Assembly: GCA_030055525.1 (NCBI GenBank)
Contig: JASFYJ010000004.1
Location: 21,103-85,102, forward strand
Source: Archaeoglobales archaeon
GTDB taxonomy: Archaea; Halobacteriota; Archaeoglobi; Archaeoglobales; Archaeoglobaceae
Direction: 5' to 3'
Length of the DNA: 64,000 bases
Each line of letters opens with the position of its first letter. The first letter of the stretch is position 1. The notes beneath the pieces were generated by a model that made no database searches, was not told the DNA's origin, and was given only the letters and a program-made list of their open reading frames with translations. The translations under genes were made by a program, and so were the position numbers. This document shows positions 26,163 to 36,088 of this stretch, piece by piece.

Positions 26163-29100
26163 CACTCTACTCCCTCTATCTGTTTTATCTCCTCGTAAAG
26201 TTCTCTCAACGAACTATAATAGTCAAGCTCACCTCTCTCAACTAAGTCCATCTTTTCTTCGAGTAAGGCCGTCCTTTGCTCAGAAACAAAGTTAGCGAAT
26301 TTTTTGGATAAATAGTTGTAAACCTCTATTCCAAGATTTGTAGGAATCAAACGACCGTTCTTCTCCAATATGTATCCTCTCTGGAAAAGTCTATCCAAGA
26401 TCGTTGCATAAGTTGAGGGTCTTCCTATACCTCTTTCTCTCATAAGCTGCACAACCTCTGCTTGAGTAAGTAAAGGAGATTTTGAAACTTTTTTAATCTT
26501 TGCATGAACTTTAAATACACCAATAGGAAGCTCCTTTCTTACCCATACAGATTTGTACAAATCATAGGCTCTACCACTTGCAGCCACAACTCTCTCTTCA
26601 ATGATCGATTTTCCATCGTATACTATTTCATAAACTTTCTTTCTAACTATGAAAGGCTTACATTGCGATGCCATGAATCTCCGAAATATGATATCGTAGA
26701 GAGCCAGATGTCTCCATGTCAAATTTTCGATCGCTATCACTCCTTCCTGAACCAGCCTTTGTAGGGTGTCTCTATCTATGGCTCTCGTTGGGCGTATGCA
26801 TTCATGTGCACCTTCTTTCTTCCACTCCCTTGCATGAAAATCACCGCCCAAGTACTCTTTTGCTATTCTAAATCCTACACTGCTTACAGTTGTCGAATCT
26901 GTTCTATGGTATGTACAAAGTCCGAATTCAAAGAGTTCTTGTGCTATCTCCATAGTCTCCTTCGCTGACATCTTTAAAATTGCGTTGGCATCTTTAAGCA
27001 AAGAATCTGTCGTATATGGCGGCAATGGCTCCTTTTCCTCCTCTTTTTCCTTAAAAAGCTTAATTTCAATTTCAAACTCTCTCTTATCGTGTTCCAAAGC
27101 TAAATCGAGCTCTTCTACAAAAGCTACTGTTTTTTTATTCTTCGAATCATTGTATCTCTGGATTATCCATCCGAGAACTGGAGTTTGTGCTCTTCCTGCT
27201 GATAGGTAGGTTTTTCCAAAAACTTTCCACAGTTTTTGACTTAGTAAAAAACCTATCCAGCGATCTTCAATTCTTCTTACAAGTTGCGCTTTTACCAAGT
27301 TCTCATCGATTTCTCTCAGGTTATTTATAGCCTCTAGGATCGCTGTTCTTGTAACTTCATGAAATTCAGCCCTTTTTATTTCGGCAAATCCGGAGAGAAG
27401 ATTTTTTAGATCCCAAGAGATTTTCTCTCCTTCAGTGTCAGGATCTGTTCCGATTATGACCAAGCCTACATCGCTTGCAAATTTTCTTAAAGCCTGAATT
27501 CTGATCTTTGAATCATCTATGTCCTCGCTTCCACACTTGGGACATCTCTTGCTCTCTTCACTAAACTGGTTTGCACAGTTTCTGCACCGCTTTATTGAAG
27601 CATACACTGGTACAAACTTTCCGTTCACTTCCACTCCATGGAAGCCCCGATCTGTGACCAGATCAGTTATATGACCCAAGCAGGCAGTGATAATCAAAAG
27701 ATATTTTTCCATTGGTATCTCGTAGAATACTATCCCATCTACAACTTTGACGCTCGGTTTTCCGAAAAATTTTGAAATCTGTTTTGCCTTGGTCGGACTT
27801 TCAACTATGAAAAGTGCCGGCTTTATTAAGTCCTTTTCTCTTATACTACTCTTCCTACTCTCCTCCAACTCTTGCTTGAGTTTGGCAAAATCCAGCTGAT
27901 CTAAGGTTTTAAAATTTATTTCATAATATTTTGCCCTCTCAACAAATGCTTTAAGGATTTCGGAATCGCTTTCAAGTAAAAAACTCGCACCCTTAGTAAC
28001 CCCCCCAGAAAACAGCCTCGAAGTTCTTCCAGAACCTTGGATGTATGTTCTGATATCCGGAAATATTATTTCTCCTCTTCTTACAATAACATCTCTGAAG
28101 CTGCCTTCTGGAGTCTCAATCAACTTCTTCAAAACTTCTCTAAGACTTCTCTGAAGTTCCTCATCTCTGTCTATTTTTTCCAAATTCCTGACAAACGTTT
28201 CCATTTCAGGCTTTTCTTTATAAAGAAGTGCAAGTGTCTTTAAGATGCGAGAGTTCGCTGAATCTATATCTTCTACTCTTAATTTAAAAACAGGACAGCC
28301 AACGAAGATAGAATATTTTATCCTTTCAGGTAGATCGATTCCCCTGACAAGAATGCCATAGTAGTACGAAGTACCTACTAAAACATCCAAATAACCTTCA
28401 GCGAATCTTTTAACATCTTTACTGTTTCCAGCAACTGCAATTCCAACTTTAAACTTCTTTGAAAGTATTTCGTAAAGTTTCCGAGCTTCTTCATTTGACT
28501 TTGCGTAAACCACTCCTCCACTTCCGAGGTTGTAGATGATTTTCTCCAACATCCCAAAATCGTTTTCTACAACGAAATCTTCTATGTTTCTAACATTGAA
28601 ATTTGAAGAACCTATGTCGAAGTTTAGAAGTCTTCTAAAAAGTTCTGTAGCTTTTCCTTTCTTTGCTGTTGCAGTGGATACCACTAGAACCCCTCTAGGT
28701 TTTCCTTTCCAACCGTTCTCGTATCTAAGACCCAGAAGTTGAAGGATTTTATAAACGTTCCTCGATGATTTGAGCACAGCATCAACATCGTCAACGAAGA
28801 TGAAATCAAAAACTATTGACTTTATGTTCTCAAAGTACCTCGAAAGGAACTGAGTTGTCGTAGCAATAATACTAAAATCTCTACAGTTCGAGAAAAATTC
28901 CTCCTTCTCTTCCTGCTTTAGATCTCCATGGTAATATCCTATTGAAATCTTTCCGGTTTTATTAAAACTCAACTCCAATCCCACTCTGTCAGCATATCTT
29001 TTAAGATTTTCGATACATTGAAGTACAAGAAGTGACGTCGGAAAGATCAGATAGCTTTTTTTACCTTTCGTAGCTAGAAAAAGCGCTACAGCTATACCAA

Positions 29101-29356
29101 AGGAGGTTTTTCCAACACCCGTAGGAGATGTCGTTGCAAAACTTTCGCCTCTCAAGATCCTCCTAGCCCACATTTTTTGGATATCTCTAGGCTTTCCAAT
29201 ACATTTTTCAAAGAACAAAAGAAATTCTTTTAGTGTATCATCTGAGTATGCTTCAGAAATTCTTCTACTGGTATTATCACACAAGTTCTCCTGAATCTCT
29301 TTACTTGAAAGGTCTTTTCCGCAAAGGGGACAAAGATCGGTATATATTACATCCAT
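26162..29356 (-). CDS. rgy: Reverse gyrase
   Basis: About 1,064 residues. It introduces positive supercoils and is a hallmark of hyperthermophiles. Order: N-terminal zinc finger CPLCGKDL, helicase-like domain (SPTGVGKTSFG, FVDDVDAVL in place of DEAD), RecA2, then a Toprim domain (ALFIVESPTKAKQI; GTDPDTEGE), second zinc finger CRNCANQFSEESKRCPKC, and a type IA topoisomerase domain with the active Tyr in CTYHRTDSTT. ATG 29356 puts the zinc finger at the very N-terminus; a TTG 13 codons earlier is possible. No intein seen. Confidence 0.96.
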   Translation of the reverse strand: MDVIYTDLCPLCGKDLSSKEIQENLCDNTSRRISEAYSDDTLKEFLLFFEKCIGKPRDIQKMWARRILRGESFATTSPTGVGKTSFGIAVALFLATKGKKSYLIFPTSLLVLQCIENLKRYADRVGLELSFNKTGKISIGYYHGDLKQEEKEEFFSNCRDFSIIATTTQFLSRYFENIKSIVFDFIFVDDVDAVLKSSRNVYKILQLLGLRYENGWKGKPRGVLVVSTATAKKGKATELFRRLLNFDIGSSNFNVRNIEDFVVENDFGMLEKIIYNLGSGGVVYAKSNEEARKLYEILSKKFKVGIAVAGNSKDVKRFAEGYLDVLVGTSYYYGILVRGIDLPERIKYSIFVGCPVFKLRVEDIDSANSRILKTLALLYKEKPEMETFVRNLEKIDRDEELQRSLREVLKKLIETPEGSFRDVIVRRGEIIFPDIRTYIQGSGRTSRLFSGGVTKGASFLLESDSEILKAFVERAKYYEINFKTLDQLDFAKLKQELEESRKSSIREKDLIKPALFIVESPTKAKQISKFFGKPSVKVVDGIVFYEIPMEKYLLIITACLGHITDLVTDRGFHGVEVNGKFVPVYASIKRCRNCANQFSEESKRCPKCGSEDIDDSKIRIQALRKFASDVGLVIIGTDPDTEGEKISWDLKNLLSGFAEIKRAEFHEVTRTAILEAINNLREIDENLVKAQLVRRIEDRWIGFLLSQKLWKVFGKTYLSAGRAQTPVLGWIIQRYNDSKNKKTVAFVEELDLALEHDKREFEIEIKLFKEKEEEKEPLPPYTTDSLLKDANAILKMSAKETMEIAQELFEFGLCTYHRTDSTTVSSVGFRIAKEYLGGDFHAREWKKEGAHECIRPTRAIDRDTLQRLVQEGVIAIENLTWRHLALYDIIFRRFMASQCKPFIVRKKVYEIVYDGKSIIEERVVAASGRAYDLYKSVWVRKELPIGVFKVHAKIKKVSKSPLLTQAEVVQLMRERGIGRPSTYATILDRLFQRGYILEKNGRLIPTNLGIEVYNYLSKKFANFVSEQRTALLEEKMDLVERGELDYYSSLRELYEEIKQIEGVE

Positions 29357-29421
29357 AATCGACCTTGCACTTGCAAATAATAAACTTACTTTCAAATACC
29401 CACAGAGAGGCAGTGGCGATT

Positions 29422-29883
29422 TTATTTAGTAAGTTTAGCTTTAAAAATATCTCTTATAATATTATAAATATCATCAGCTATCTTCTCAATTTTCATCTCC
29501 AACTCTTGCGAAATTGACTCCGAAACCGTATAGGGGTTTTTTACTCCTATTCCTACTATAAAAATTTTTGGTTGGAAGGGATTCAGAGCTCTTATAAACT
29601 GAACTGCTCCTGAAATTCCTGCGTAATGTGAAAAATTCTGAAGTTTTGTTATCTCTTCTACTTTTTCTATCAAAAAGACTTTTCCAACTTCTCCAAGGAC
29701 ACTATCTACGATTAAAACGATCTCTTTATCTAAGAATTGATCTATCAGTGCATAACCACTCCTTTCGAAAAATTTAACTTCAAATCCATCGGCTTCGAGT
29801 CTATCTTTAAGCTTTTCACCGACGATTAGGGCTATTTTATCGTCAGAATAGATCGAGTTCCCTAAAAATAAAATTGATATCAT
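29422..29883 (-). CDS. Hydrogenase maturation protease
   Basis: A 153-residue HyaD/HycI-type endopeptidase that trims the C-terminus of the NiFe large subunit after nickel is inserted. FLGNSIYSDDKIA carries the metal-binding acidic residue near position 14, and LIVDSVLGEVG matches the second metal site. It directly follows mvhA in the operon, which is the expected partner: MvhA ends in a removable tail after DPCNACGTH. The usual HxG histidine region reads FSHYAGISG. Confidence 0.87.
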   Translation of the reverse strand: MISILFLGNSIYSDDKIALIVGEKLKDRLEADGFEVKFFERSGYALIDQFLDKEIVLIVDSVLGEVGKVFLIEKVEEITKLQNFSHYAGISGAVQFIRALNPFQPKIFIVGIGVKNPYTVSESISQELEMKIEKIADDIYNIIRDIFKAKLTK

Positions 29884-29887
29884 AAAA

Positions 29888-31342
29888 TTAGTTTATAATA
29901 TTTAGCAACTCGCCTTGTGTGTTGTATATGTAGATAGGCAACGCTGGTGCTGAAAAGTTGTGCGTCCCGCATGCGTTGCATGGATCGTAAGCTCTGAAAG
30001 CCATCTCGATCATGTTTAGCAGTGCATCGTTTACGATTCCACCTTTTATCAGACTTTTTGCAGCTTTTTCTATAGATAGGGAGATCCTTCCAATGTTGTG
30101 CTGTGTAGCCACCAAAAGGTTCGCCTTTCTAATCACACCCCTTTCATCCGTTTCGTAGTGATGGATAAGTGTGCCTCTTGGAGCCTCAACAACCCCTATA
30201 CCAACGTCCGGCGTTGAGAATGGCAAATTTCTTACGTTTTGTTCAAGTATATCTGGGTCTTTCGAAATCTCATTTATTCTTTCAGCAGCGTATATCATCT
30301 CTATAATTCTAGCCCAATGCATTGCCAAGGTTTGATGTGCTGGTTTACCTAACAAACCAAACATCTCCTCAAAAGCCTCCTGTGCAATCGGTGTTGCTAA
30401 GCTATCTGCAACGTTTAGCCTTGCAAGTGGAGCTACAGCATAGATACCACTCTCTAAACCATCAGAAAATCCTCTCCAGCCAACTTTTTTCAGGTATGGA
30501 AAAGTCATGTAACTCCAAGGCTCCACGTGTTCGGCAATGTGATCTAAATACTCTTTAGCTCCAAATTTTACAAATTCCTTGCCTTCAGGATCCACCACTC
30601 GAATTTTTCCATCGTAGAAGTTCAGTCGATTTTTTTCATCGACTAAACCCATGTAGTAGGTTCTGTGAGTGTACGATTCACTCCTTATCAGACCTAGATA
30701 CCTCTCATTTTTCAAAACAATTTCCTTGAAAATTTTAAGAGTAAACTGTGTAAATTCCAAGGCCTGCTCGCTTAAAACTTTCAGTTCTTTTACAATTTCT
30801 TCGTTTAAGGGCTTGGATATGCCTCCTGGCAATCCAAAAACCGGATGAATGGTCTTACCACCTATTTTCTCCATCATCTGTCTTATACTCTTCCTCATCC
30901 CGATTATCTTTAGCCCTACATCCTTTCCAACCCTCTTTATAACGCCTGCTATGTTCCTCTCCTCCTTTGGAGCGTCCGGGCCGACGATAAAGTCTGGACC
31001 TGCAAGTACGTAGAAATGCAAGGCATGGTCTTCAAGAATAAACAGGTTGTAGAAAAGTTCACGAATCTTTTTTGCTGCAATTGGTGGATCGACGTTGTAA
31101 AGATCATCCAAAGCCTTTACTGAAGCCATATGATGCGCTGTCGGACATACTCCACATATTCTGGACGTTATTTGTGGCATATCTTCAGCATGTCTGCCTT
31201 CAGCAAACTTCTCAAAACCTCTAAGCTCAGGTATCTGGAGGAAGGCTTTTACACAATTTCCAGCGTCATCGAGAACTATAACGATCTTTCCGTGACCTTC
31301 TAAACGAGTTATAGGATCTATAACCACTTTTTTATCACTCAT
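29888..31342 (-). CDS. mvhA: F420-nonreducing [NiFe]-hydrogenase large subunit
   Basis: A 484-residue group 3c-like hydrogenase large subunit. It binds the NiFe(CN)2CO centre through RICGVCPTAHH near residue 61 and DPCNACGTH near residue 455. About 23 residues follow the final His (NFSAPALPIYIYNTQGELLN); they should be cut off by the protease encoded next. N-terminus VVIDPITRLEGHGKI is typical. Its ATG overlaps the mvhG stop. With MvhG and MvhD it passes electrons from H2 to HdrA-type flavin. Confidence 0.93.
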   Translation of the reverse strand: MSDKKVVIDPITRLEGHGKIVIVLDDAGNCVKAFLQIPELRGFEKFAEGRHAEDMPQITSRICGVCPTAHHMASVKALDDLYNVDPPIAAKKIRELFYNLFILEDHALHFYVLAGPDFIVGPDAPKEERNIAGVIKRVGKDVGLKIIGMRKSIRQMMEKIGGKTIHPVFGLPGGISKPLNEEIVKELKVLSEQALEFTQFTLKIFKEIVLKNERYLGLIRSESYTHRTYYMGLVDEKNRLNFYDGKIRVVDPEGKEFVKFGAKEYLDHIAEHVEPWSYMTFPYLKKVGWRGFSDGLESGIYAVAPLARLNVADSLATPIAQEAFEEMFGLLGKPAHQTLAMHWARIIEMIYAAERINEISKDPDILEQNVRNLPFSTPDVGIGVVEAPRGTLIHHYETDERGVIRKANLLVATQHNIGRISLSIEKAAKSLIKGGIVNDALLNMIEMAFRAYDPCNACGTHNFSAPALPIYIYNTQGELLNIIN

Positions 31343-32370
31343 AACTCTACCATCTCCTTAATTAGTTTCGGAAACTCCAATCCTACTTTATGACGAAGTT
31401 TTGAGGCTGGCAAGGTATACCTGTATATCACTCCAACCCAGTCAGGAATTTTATCGTAAGCCTTTCTGATTTCTTCCTCTTGCATTGGAGAGTAATCAAG
31501 GATACTCCCTATGTAAGAGATAGCCTTGCCTCCATAATCTACTACTCCTTCAAGAATGCCAAAACAACCCGTACAAGGCATGTTCGATTTTATACATAAG
31601 GCCTTACAACCCCCTCGAGTAACAGGACCCATACAAATGAACCCCTGTGCAAGAAGACATTTATTTGGTTCTGGTGTTGTTCTGTCAACCCTCCTAAATT
31701 CCTTAACAAGCAATTTCTCTGGTTTCGTCTCATTTAGTGGACATTCATCACACAAAGATTTCCACAAAGCTCCCAAAACTGCGCCCCTTGGAGGTAGATT
31801 GTTACCAAGTAAAGTCTGCAAAGCATTCCAGAAAACATCTGGAGTTGGTGGACAGCCAGGAATGTAGTAATCAACATCTACCACCTTATCAAGTGGTCGC
31901 AAAACAGGAAGAGGCTCCGTCAACTCCAACTCAAATTTCATATTTACCTCAGGAATGCTTACAACTGTCTTTTTAGCCGGCAAAAACTCTTTTGGATTAT
32001 CAATCGTTGGTACCTCTAAATACTTCCTCTCCAAAATCTCATCTAAAGTATACAAATTTGCTAAACCCGGAATTCCTCCCCAAGCAGAACATGCTCCGTA
32101 GGCTACAACAATTTTAGATTTTCTTCTGAGCAGCTTTACCATTTCTTCATGCTCTTTCAACCTAATTCCGCCATTTATGAATGTCACAGCGATGGAATTA
32201 TCCGGAAGTTTTTCAACGTCTTCTTTCTTGAAATCCATCGCTACAGGACAAAAAACTATTTCTACTGTTTCAAATAAAGTTAAAAGCCTTTCTGCTAAAT
32301 CTACAAGAGACTCTTCACATCCCCCACATGAAGCACACCAATACCAAGCGATTTTCGGTTTTTCTGCCAT
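31339..32370 (-). CDS. mvhG: F420-nonreducing hydrogenase small subunit
   Basis: About 343 residues carrying the proximal, medial and distal iron-sulfur clusters. Ligand stretches: WYWCASCGGCEESL at the N-terminus, GACSAWGGIPGLAN, PGCPPTPDVF, then CDECPLN and the cysteine-rich CMGPVTRGGCKALCIKSN with PCTGCFG. There is no twin-arginine signal, so it is cytoplasmic. ATG 32370 overlaps the mvhD stop (TGATG) with AGGTGG just upstream. It is somewhat longer than many MvhG proteins; the extra lies around residues 120-200. Confidence 0.92.
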   Translation of the reverse strand: MAEKPKIAWYWCASCGGCEESLVDLAERLLTLFETVEIVFCPVAMDFKKEDVEKLPDNSIAVTFINGGIRLKEHEEMVKLLRRKSKIVVAYGACSAWGGIPGLANLYTLDEILERKYLEVPTIDNPKEFLPAKKTVVSIPEVNMKFELELTEPLPVLRPLDKVVDVDYYIPGCPPTPDVFWNALQTLLGNNLPPRGAVLGALWKSLCDECPLNETKPEKLLVKEFRRVDRTTPEPNKCLLAQGFICMGPVTRGGCKALCIKSNMPCTGCFGILEGVVDYGGKAISYIGSILDYSPMQEEEIRKAYDKIPDWVGVIYRYTLPASKLRHKVGLEFPKLIKEMVEL

Positions 32371-32792
32371 CAATCCACCTCCAATTTTGGTTTCAAAGCT
32401 CCAATTCTTCTTAAATCGCTTACCATCTCGTTAACAACCTGAACCCACTTGCTCGCTTCAGCAGCAGAGATCCACTCAAGTCTAAAACGTTCTTTTTCTA
32501 TTCCAAAAGATTCCAAAATTCTTTTGAGAAGTTCAAAACGCCTGTAAGCTTTATAATTCCCTTCAATGTAATGACAGTCAGCTGGTGGATGACAACCTGC
32601 GACTATCACCCCATCTGCACCATCTGCGAAGGCTTCAAGAACAAACTGTGGATCCACCCTACCAGAACACATAACTCTTATAACTCTTACATTTGGTGGA
32701 TAAGAAAGCCTACTAGTACCGGCTAAATCAATCGCTGCATAAGTGCACCAGTTACAAGCAAAAACGATTATCTTAGGTTCAAAATCAGCCAT
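32370..32792 (-). CDS. mvhD: MvhD iron-sulfur subunit
   Basis: About 140 residues, the [2Fe-2S] protein that links the hydrogenase to HdrA. Cysteines: ACNWCTYAAID, VMCSGRVDP, and GCHPPADCHY, all in the standard MvhD arrangement. ATG 32792 is supported by GAGGTGAGAG and overlaps the hdrA stop by 8 bases. In bacterial QmoB this domain is fused to the HdrA-like part; here it is separate but translationally coupled to the gene before it. Confidence 0.92.
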   Translation of the reverse strand: MADFEPKIIVFACNWCTYAAIDLAGTSRLSYPPNVRVIRVMCSGRVDPQFVLEAFADGADGVIVAGCHPPADCHYIEGNYKAYRRFELLKRILESFGIEKERFRLEWISAAEASKWVQVVNEMVSDLRRIGALKPKLEVD

Positions 32793-34734
32793 AACTCTCA
32801 CCTCTAAGAGCAGCTACAGTTTGAGCTAAAAGCTGAACATCCTTGAATCCAAGATGTTGCATAGCCCCACTTGGGCAGGAAGCGTTACAGGTTCCGCATC
32901 CCATACATAGCGCCTTTTCAACTTTTGCAATTCTATCTCCATTGACGCTTTTTATTGAGATAGCAGAATAAGGACATACAGCTACACAAATCCCACAGCC
33001 GCTGCACCTTTCTTCATCAACCTGTGCAATCATGGGCTCTATTGTGATCTTTCCTTTTGAGAGTAAGGACATAGCTTTTGCAGCTGCTGCTGAACCCATC
33101 CTTATACTTTCAAGTATATTTTTTGGACCCGTTATACATCCAGCTAAGAATATGCCCTTTGTTGGTGCTTCAACTGGAGCCAGCTTTAAATGTGCTTCTC
33201 TAACAAAACCTTCTCCGCCACAGCTTACTCTTGTAACGGCAATAAGCTCTTCTATATCCCGTGGTGGAAGCATACCAATAGAAAGAACAATTGCTTCGAC
33301 AGGAATTCTGATCTCCTGCTGAATAGTATACTCGAAAACGTCGATGAAAAGTCCTTCAGGAGATATAGTTACTTTAGGTATTTTTTCCTCAAATTTTATA
33401 AAATTTATCAATTTTTTACCAGCCTCCTCATAAAGTGATTCGTCGCTGCCGTAGGTCATTATGTCCTTGTAGATTATATAAACGTTCATTTCGGGGTACT
33501 TTTCCTTTATCTTTATGGCACTGTTTATCGCTGTCGTACAGCACATTCTAGAGCAGTAACTCTTTGCTCCCAGTGTTGTACCTCTCGAACCGACGCATTG
33601 GATAAAAGCTAGACTTTTGGGGACCTTATTACCTACTATCAACTCTCCTTTCGTTGGACTTTCCGGATCAAGAAGCCTCTCAAGCTGGAACAAAGTTATA
33701 ACATTTGGACTCAATCCATATCCGTATTCCCCCTTGAATGGTCGATACGGATCATAACCCGTTGCAATTATTACGGCTCCAACTCTCAGTTCAACTATTT
33801 TTGCCTCCTCTTTCAAGTTTATCGCTTTATATCTACAAACCTTTTCGCATTCTCCGCATTTCACGCAAACCCGGTAATCTATAGCGTAATAGGGTGGATA
33901 TGCATTCTTGAATGGAATAAATATTGCCTTTCTTTTATCCAGCCCGAAGTTGTATTCATTTGAAACCTCAATCGGACAGACTTCCTCACATTCCCCACAT
34001 CTCGTACACCTACTGTTTACAAACCTTGGATTCAACCTGAGTTTTGCTACATAATTTCCTGCAGATCCTGTTAGTTGTACAAGTTCAGCACTTGTGAAAA
34101 CCTGTATCTTTGGGCAATCTCTAATTTTTTCTACCATTTTACTTACAACCTCCGCTCCTTTTGTTTTAGGATCTATATAGCCTATAAGTGCAGCTTTTCC
34201 ACCTATTGTCGGGCTTTTTTCAACAATGTAAACGTCGAAGCCGTAATTTGCAAGTTCCAGTGCAGCTCTTATCCCAGCAACTCCACCACCTAAAACTAGA
34301 ACACTCTTCTTTGCTTCAACTTCGAGTTCTTCCAACGGTTCTAAATATCTTGCCTTAGCTACAGCCATTCTAACAATTTCCATTGCTTTTTCTGTCGCTT
34401 TTTCTTTTTCATGGTGCACCCAAGAGCAGTGCTCCCTTATGTTCGCCATCTCCAATAGATATTTGTTAAGTCCTGCCTCACTAATTGCTGTTCTAAATGT
34501 TATCTCGTGTAGAGCTGGAGAACAGGAAGCAACAACTACTCTGTTAAGGTTTTGATTTTTTATATCCTCTTTTATAAGATCCTGTCCTGGTTCCGAGCAC
34601 ATGAAAACGTAATCCCTCGCAACTACAACACCTGGAAGCGTTTTTGCATATTCAGCAACTTTCTTCACATCTACAACTCCAGCGATGTTGAATCCACAGT
34701 GACACACATAAACACCAATACGAACCTCATCCAT
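32785..34734 (-). CDS. hdrA: HdrA-type flavin/iron-sulfur subunit (full length)
   Basis: About 649 residues. N-terminal domain GVYVCHCGFNIAGVVD; FAD-binding VLGGGVAGIRAALELANYG near residue 145; ferredoxin clusters CTRCGECEEVCP and CVKCGECEKVC; then GFDP-like CVGSRGTTLG and a C-terminal two-cluster ferredoxin (CSGCGICVAVCP, CMGCGTCNASCP). HdrA is the flavin-bifurcating subunit of heterodisulfide reductase complexes; QmoB is its relative. ATG 34734 is preferred to the upstream start because GGAGGTG lies 6 bases before it. Overlaps the paralogue upstream by 8 bases. Whether this copy bifurcates cannot be read from the motifs. Confidence 0.9.
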   Translation of the reverse strand: MDEVRIGVYVCHCGFNIAGVVDVKKVAEYAKTLPGVVVARDYVFMCSEPGQDLIKEDIKNQNLNRVVVASCSPALHEITFRTAISEAGLNKYLLEMANIREHCSWVHHEKEKATEKAMEIVRMAVAKARYLEPLEELEVEAKKSVLVLGGGVAGIRAALELANYGFDVYIVEKSPTIGGKAALIGYIDPKTKGAEVVSKMVEKIRDCPKIQVFTSAELVQLTGSAGNYVAKLRLNPRFVNSRCTRCGECEEVCPIEVSNEYNFGLDKRKAIFIPFKNAYPPYYAIDYRVCVKCGECEKVCRYKAINLKEEAKIVELRVGAVIIATGYDPYRPFKGEYGYGLSPNVITLFQLERLLDPESPTKGELIVGNKVPKSLAFIQCVGSRGTTLGAKSYCSRMCCTTAINSAIKIKEKYPEMNVYIIYKDIMTYGSDESLYEEAGKKLINFIKFEEKIPKVTISPEGLFIDVFEYTIQQEIRIPVEAIVLSIGMLPPRDIEELIAVTRVSCGGEGFVREAHLKLAPVEAPTKGIFLAGCITGPKNILESIRMGSAAAAKAMSLLSKGKITIEPMIAQVDEERCSGCGICVAVCPYSAISIKSVNGDRIAKVEKALCMGCGTCNASCPSGAMQHLGFKDVQLLAQTVAALRGESYG

Positions 34735-36085
34735 TGAGGACACCTCCGTTTGCAAGAACCCTTACTTCTCTAGCCATAGAACGCTTTGCTATCAGTGCCG
34801 CTCTTGCAGCTGCTGCACTGGCTTCAGTTACAGAATCTGGAATGTCCTTAGCCCCTGCTACTGCTCCAACTACAAAAATTCCTTCAACTGTTGTAGATAC
34901 AGGGTCGAGATATGGATCCTTTAGTTTCACAAATCCATCGCTGGTTAATTCAACTGGTAGAGGTAACCTCGAATTGGGTGTTATAGCTACAGAAAGCACA
35001 ACCATATCGTACTCTTCAACTCTTAAATAGCTCTCGGCAGTGTCTTCATAAACAACCCTAAGATTCTTTGTATCAGCCAATTCTTCAATTCTTACTACTT
35101 TACCGCGAATATACCTTACACCAAACTCTCTTTTTGCTCTTTCCAAGAACTCGTTGAAACCTTTACCAAAAGCTCTGATATCCATATAGTAAACAGTGCA
35201 CTGGACTTCAGGCAAATGCTCTTTAGCCAAAATCGCTTGTTTCGTAGCAGCCATACAACAATATGCCGAACAGTAATGGTTGAATCTAACATCTCTCGAT
35301 CCAACACACTGTATCCATGCAATCTTCTTTGGATGTTTTCCATCTGATCTCCTTAAAATCTCCCCACCACTCGGCCCGGTTGCAGATACTAGTCTTTCGA
35401 ACTCAAGGTTCGTATAGAGGTTCTGATAAACTCCATAACCGTATTCAGGAATGTTCTTAGCGTTGTAAAGCTCCATACCTGTTGCGACAATTATTGCAGC
35501 TACTTTTAATTCGATAACTTCGGATTTCTGTTCGTATTCGATTGCCTTAGTTGGGCAATGCCTTTCACAAACACCACAGAGAGTTTTACCCTCTTTTTTA
35601 GCCTTTTCCGGCGGATTCAATCGCATACAGTATCTAGCATCTATTACTGCCTTTTTTGGGACTGCTTGTGGGAACATGATATATATTGCCCTTCTATTTG
35701 ACAATCCCAGGTTGTAATCATCCGGAACGTTCTTTACAGGACATTTCTGAGTGCAGATTCCGCAACCATTACACTTCGTCCAGTCAACATATGTGGGTCT
35801 TTTAAGCACTCTAACTACAAAATTACCGGCCCTACCTGTAACATCCTCAACTTCTGAGTTCATTAAAAGTTTTATATTAGGATATCTCAAAACTGCAGCC
35901 ATCTTAGGAGCTAGAATACACGAAGCACAATCGAGAGTCGGAAAAGTCTTGTCAAGGTAAGCCATTTTTCCTCCTATGCTTGGGGCTTTTTCGACTAGAA
36001 AAACCTCAATTCCCTGCTCAGCTAAGTCTAAAGCTGCCTGAATTCCGGCAACTCCACCACCTACAACCAAAACACTTCCATTCAT
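34727..36085 (-). CDS. HdrA/QmoA-like flavoprotein (short paralogue)
   Basis: 452 residues, a second HdrA-type protein lacking both the N-terminal CHCG domain and the C-terminal ferredoxin. It begins directly with the FAD motif VLVVGGGVAGIQAALDLAEQG; the HdrA signature TLDCASCILAPKM follows near residue 51. Clusters CNGCGICTQKCP and CGVCERHCP are present, then CVGSRD and the C-terminal FAD segment GIFVVGAVAGAKD. The length and missing ends recall QmoA. It is the second gene of the transcript, 3 bases after the qmoC-like gene. Confidence 0.87.
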   Translation of the reverse strand: MNGSVLVVGGGVAGIQAALDLAEQGIEVFLVEKAPSIGGKMAYLDKTFPTLDCASCILAPKMAAVLRYPNIKLLMNSEVEDVTGRAGNFVVRVLKRPTYVDWTKCNGCGICTQKCPVKNVPDDYNLGLSNRRAIYIMFPQAVPKKAVIDARYCMRLNPPEKAKKEGKTLCGVCERHCPTKAIEYEQKSEVIELKVAAIIVATGMELYNAKNIPEYGYGVYQNLYTNLEFERLVSATGPSGGEILRRSDGKHPKKIAWIQCVGSRDVRFNHYCSAYCCMAATKQAILAKEHLPEVQCTVYYMDIRAFGKGFNEFLERAKREFGVRYIRGKVVRIEELADTKNLRVVYEDTAESYLRVEEYDMVVLSVAITPNSRLPLPVELTSDGFVKLKDPYLDPVSTTVEGIFVVGAVAGAKDIPDSVTEASAAAARAALIAKRSMAREVRVLANGGVLNG

Positions 36086-36088
36086 ATC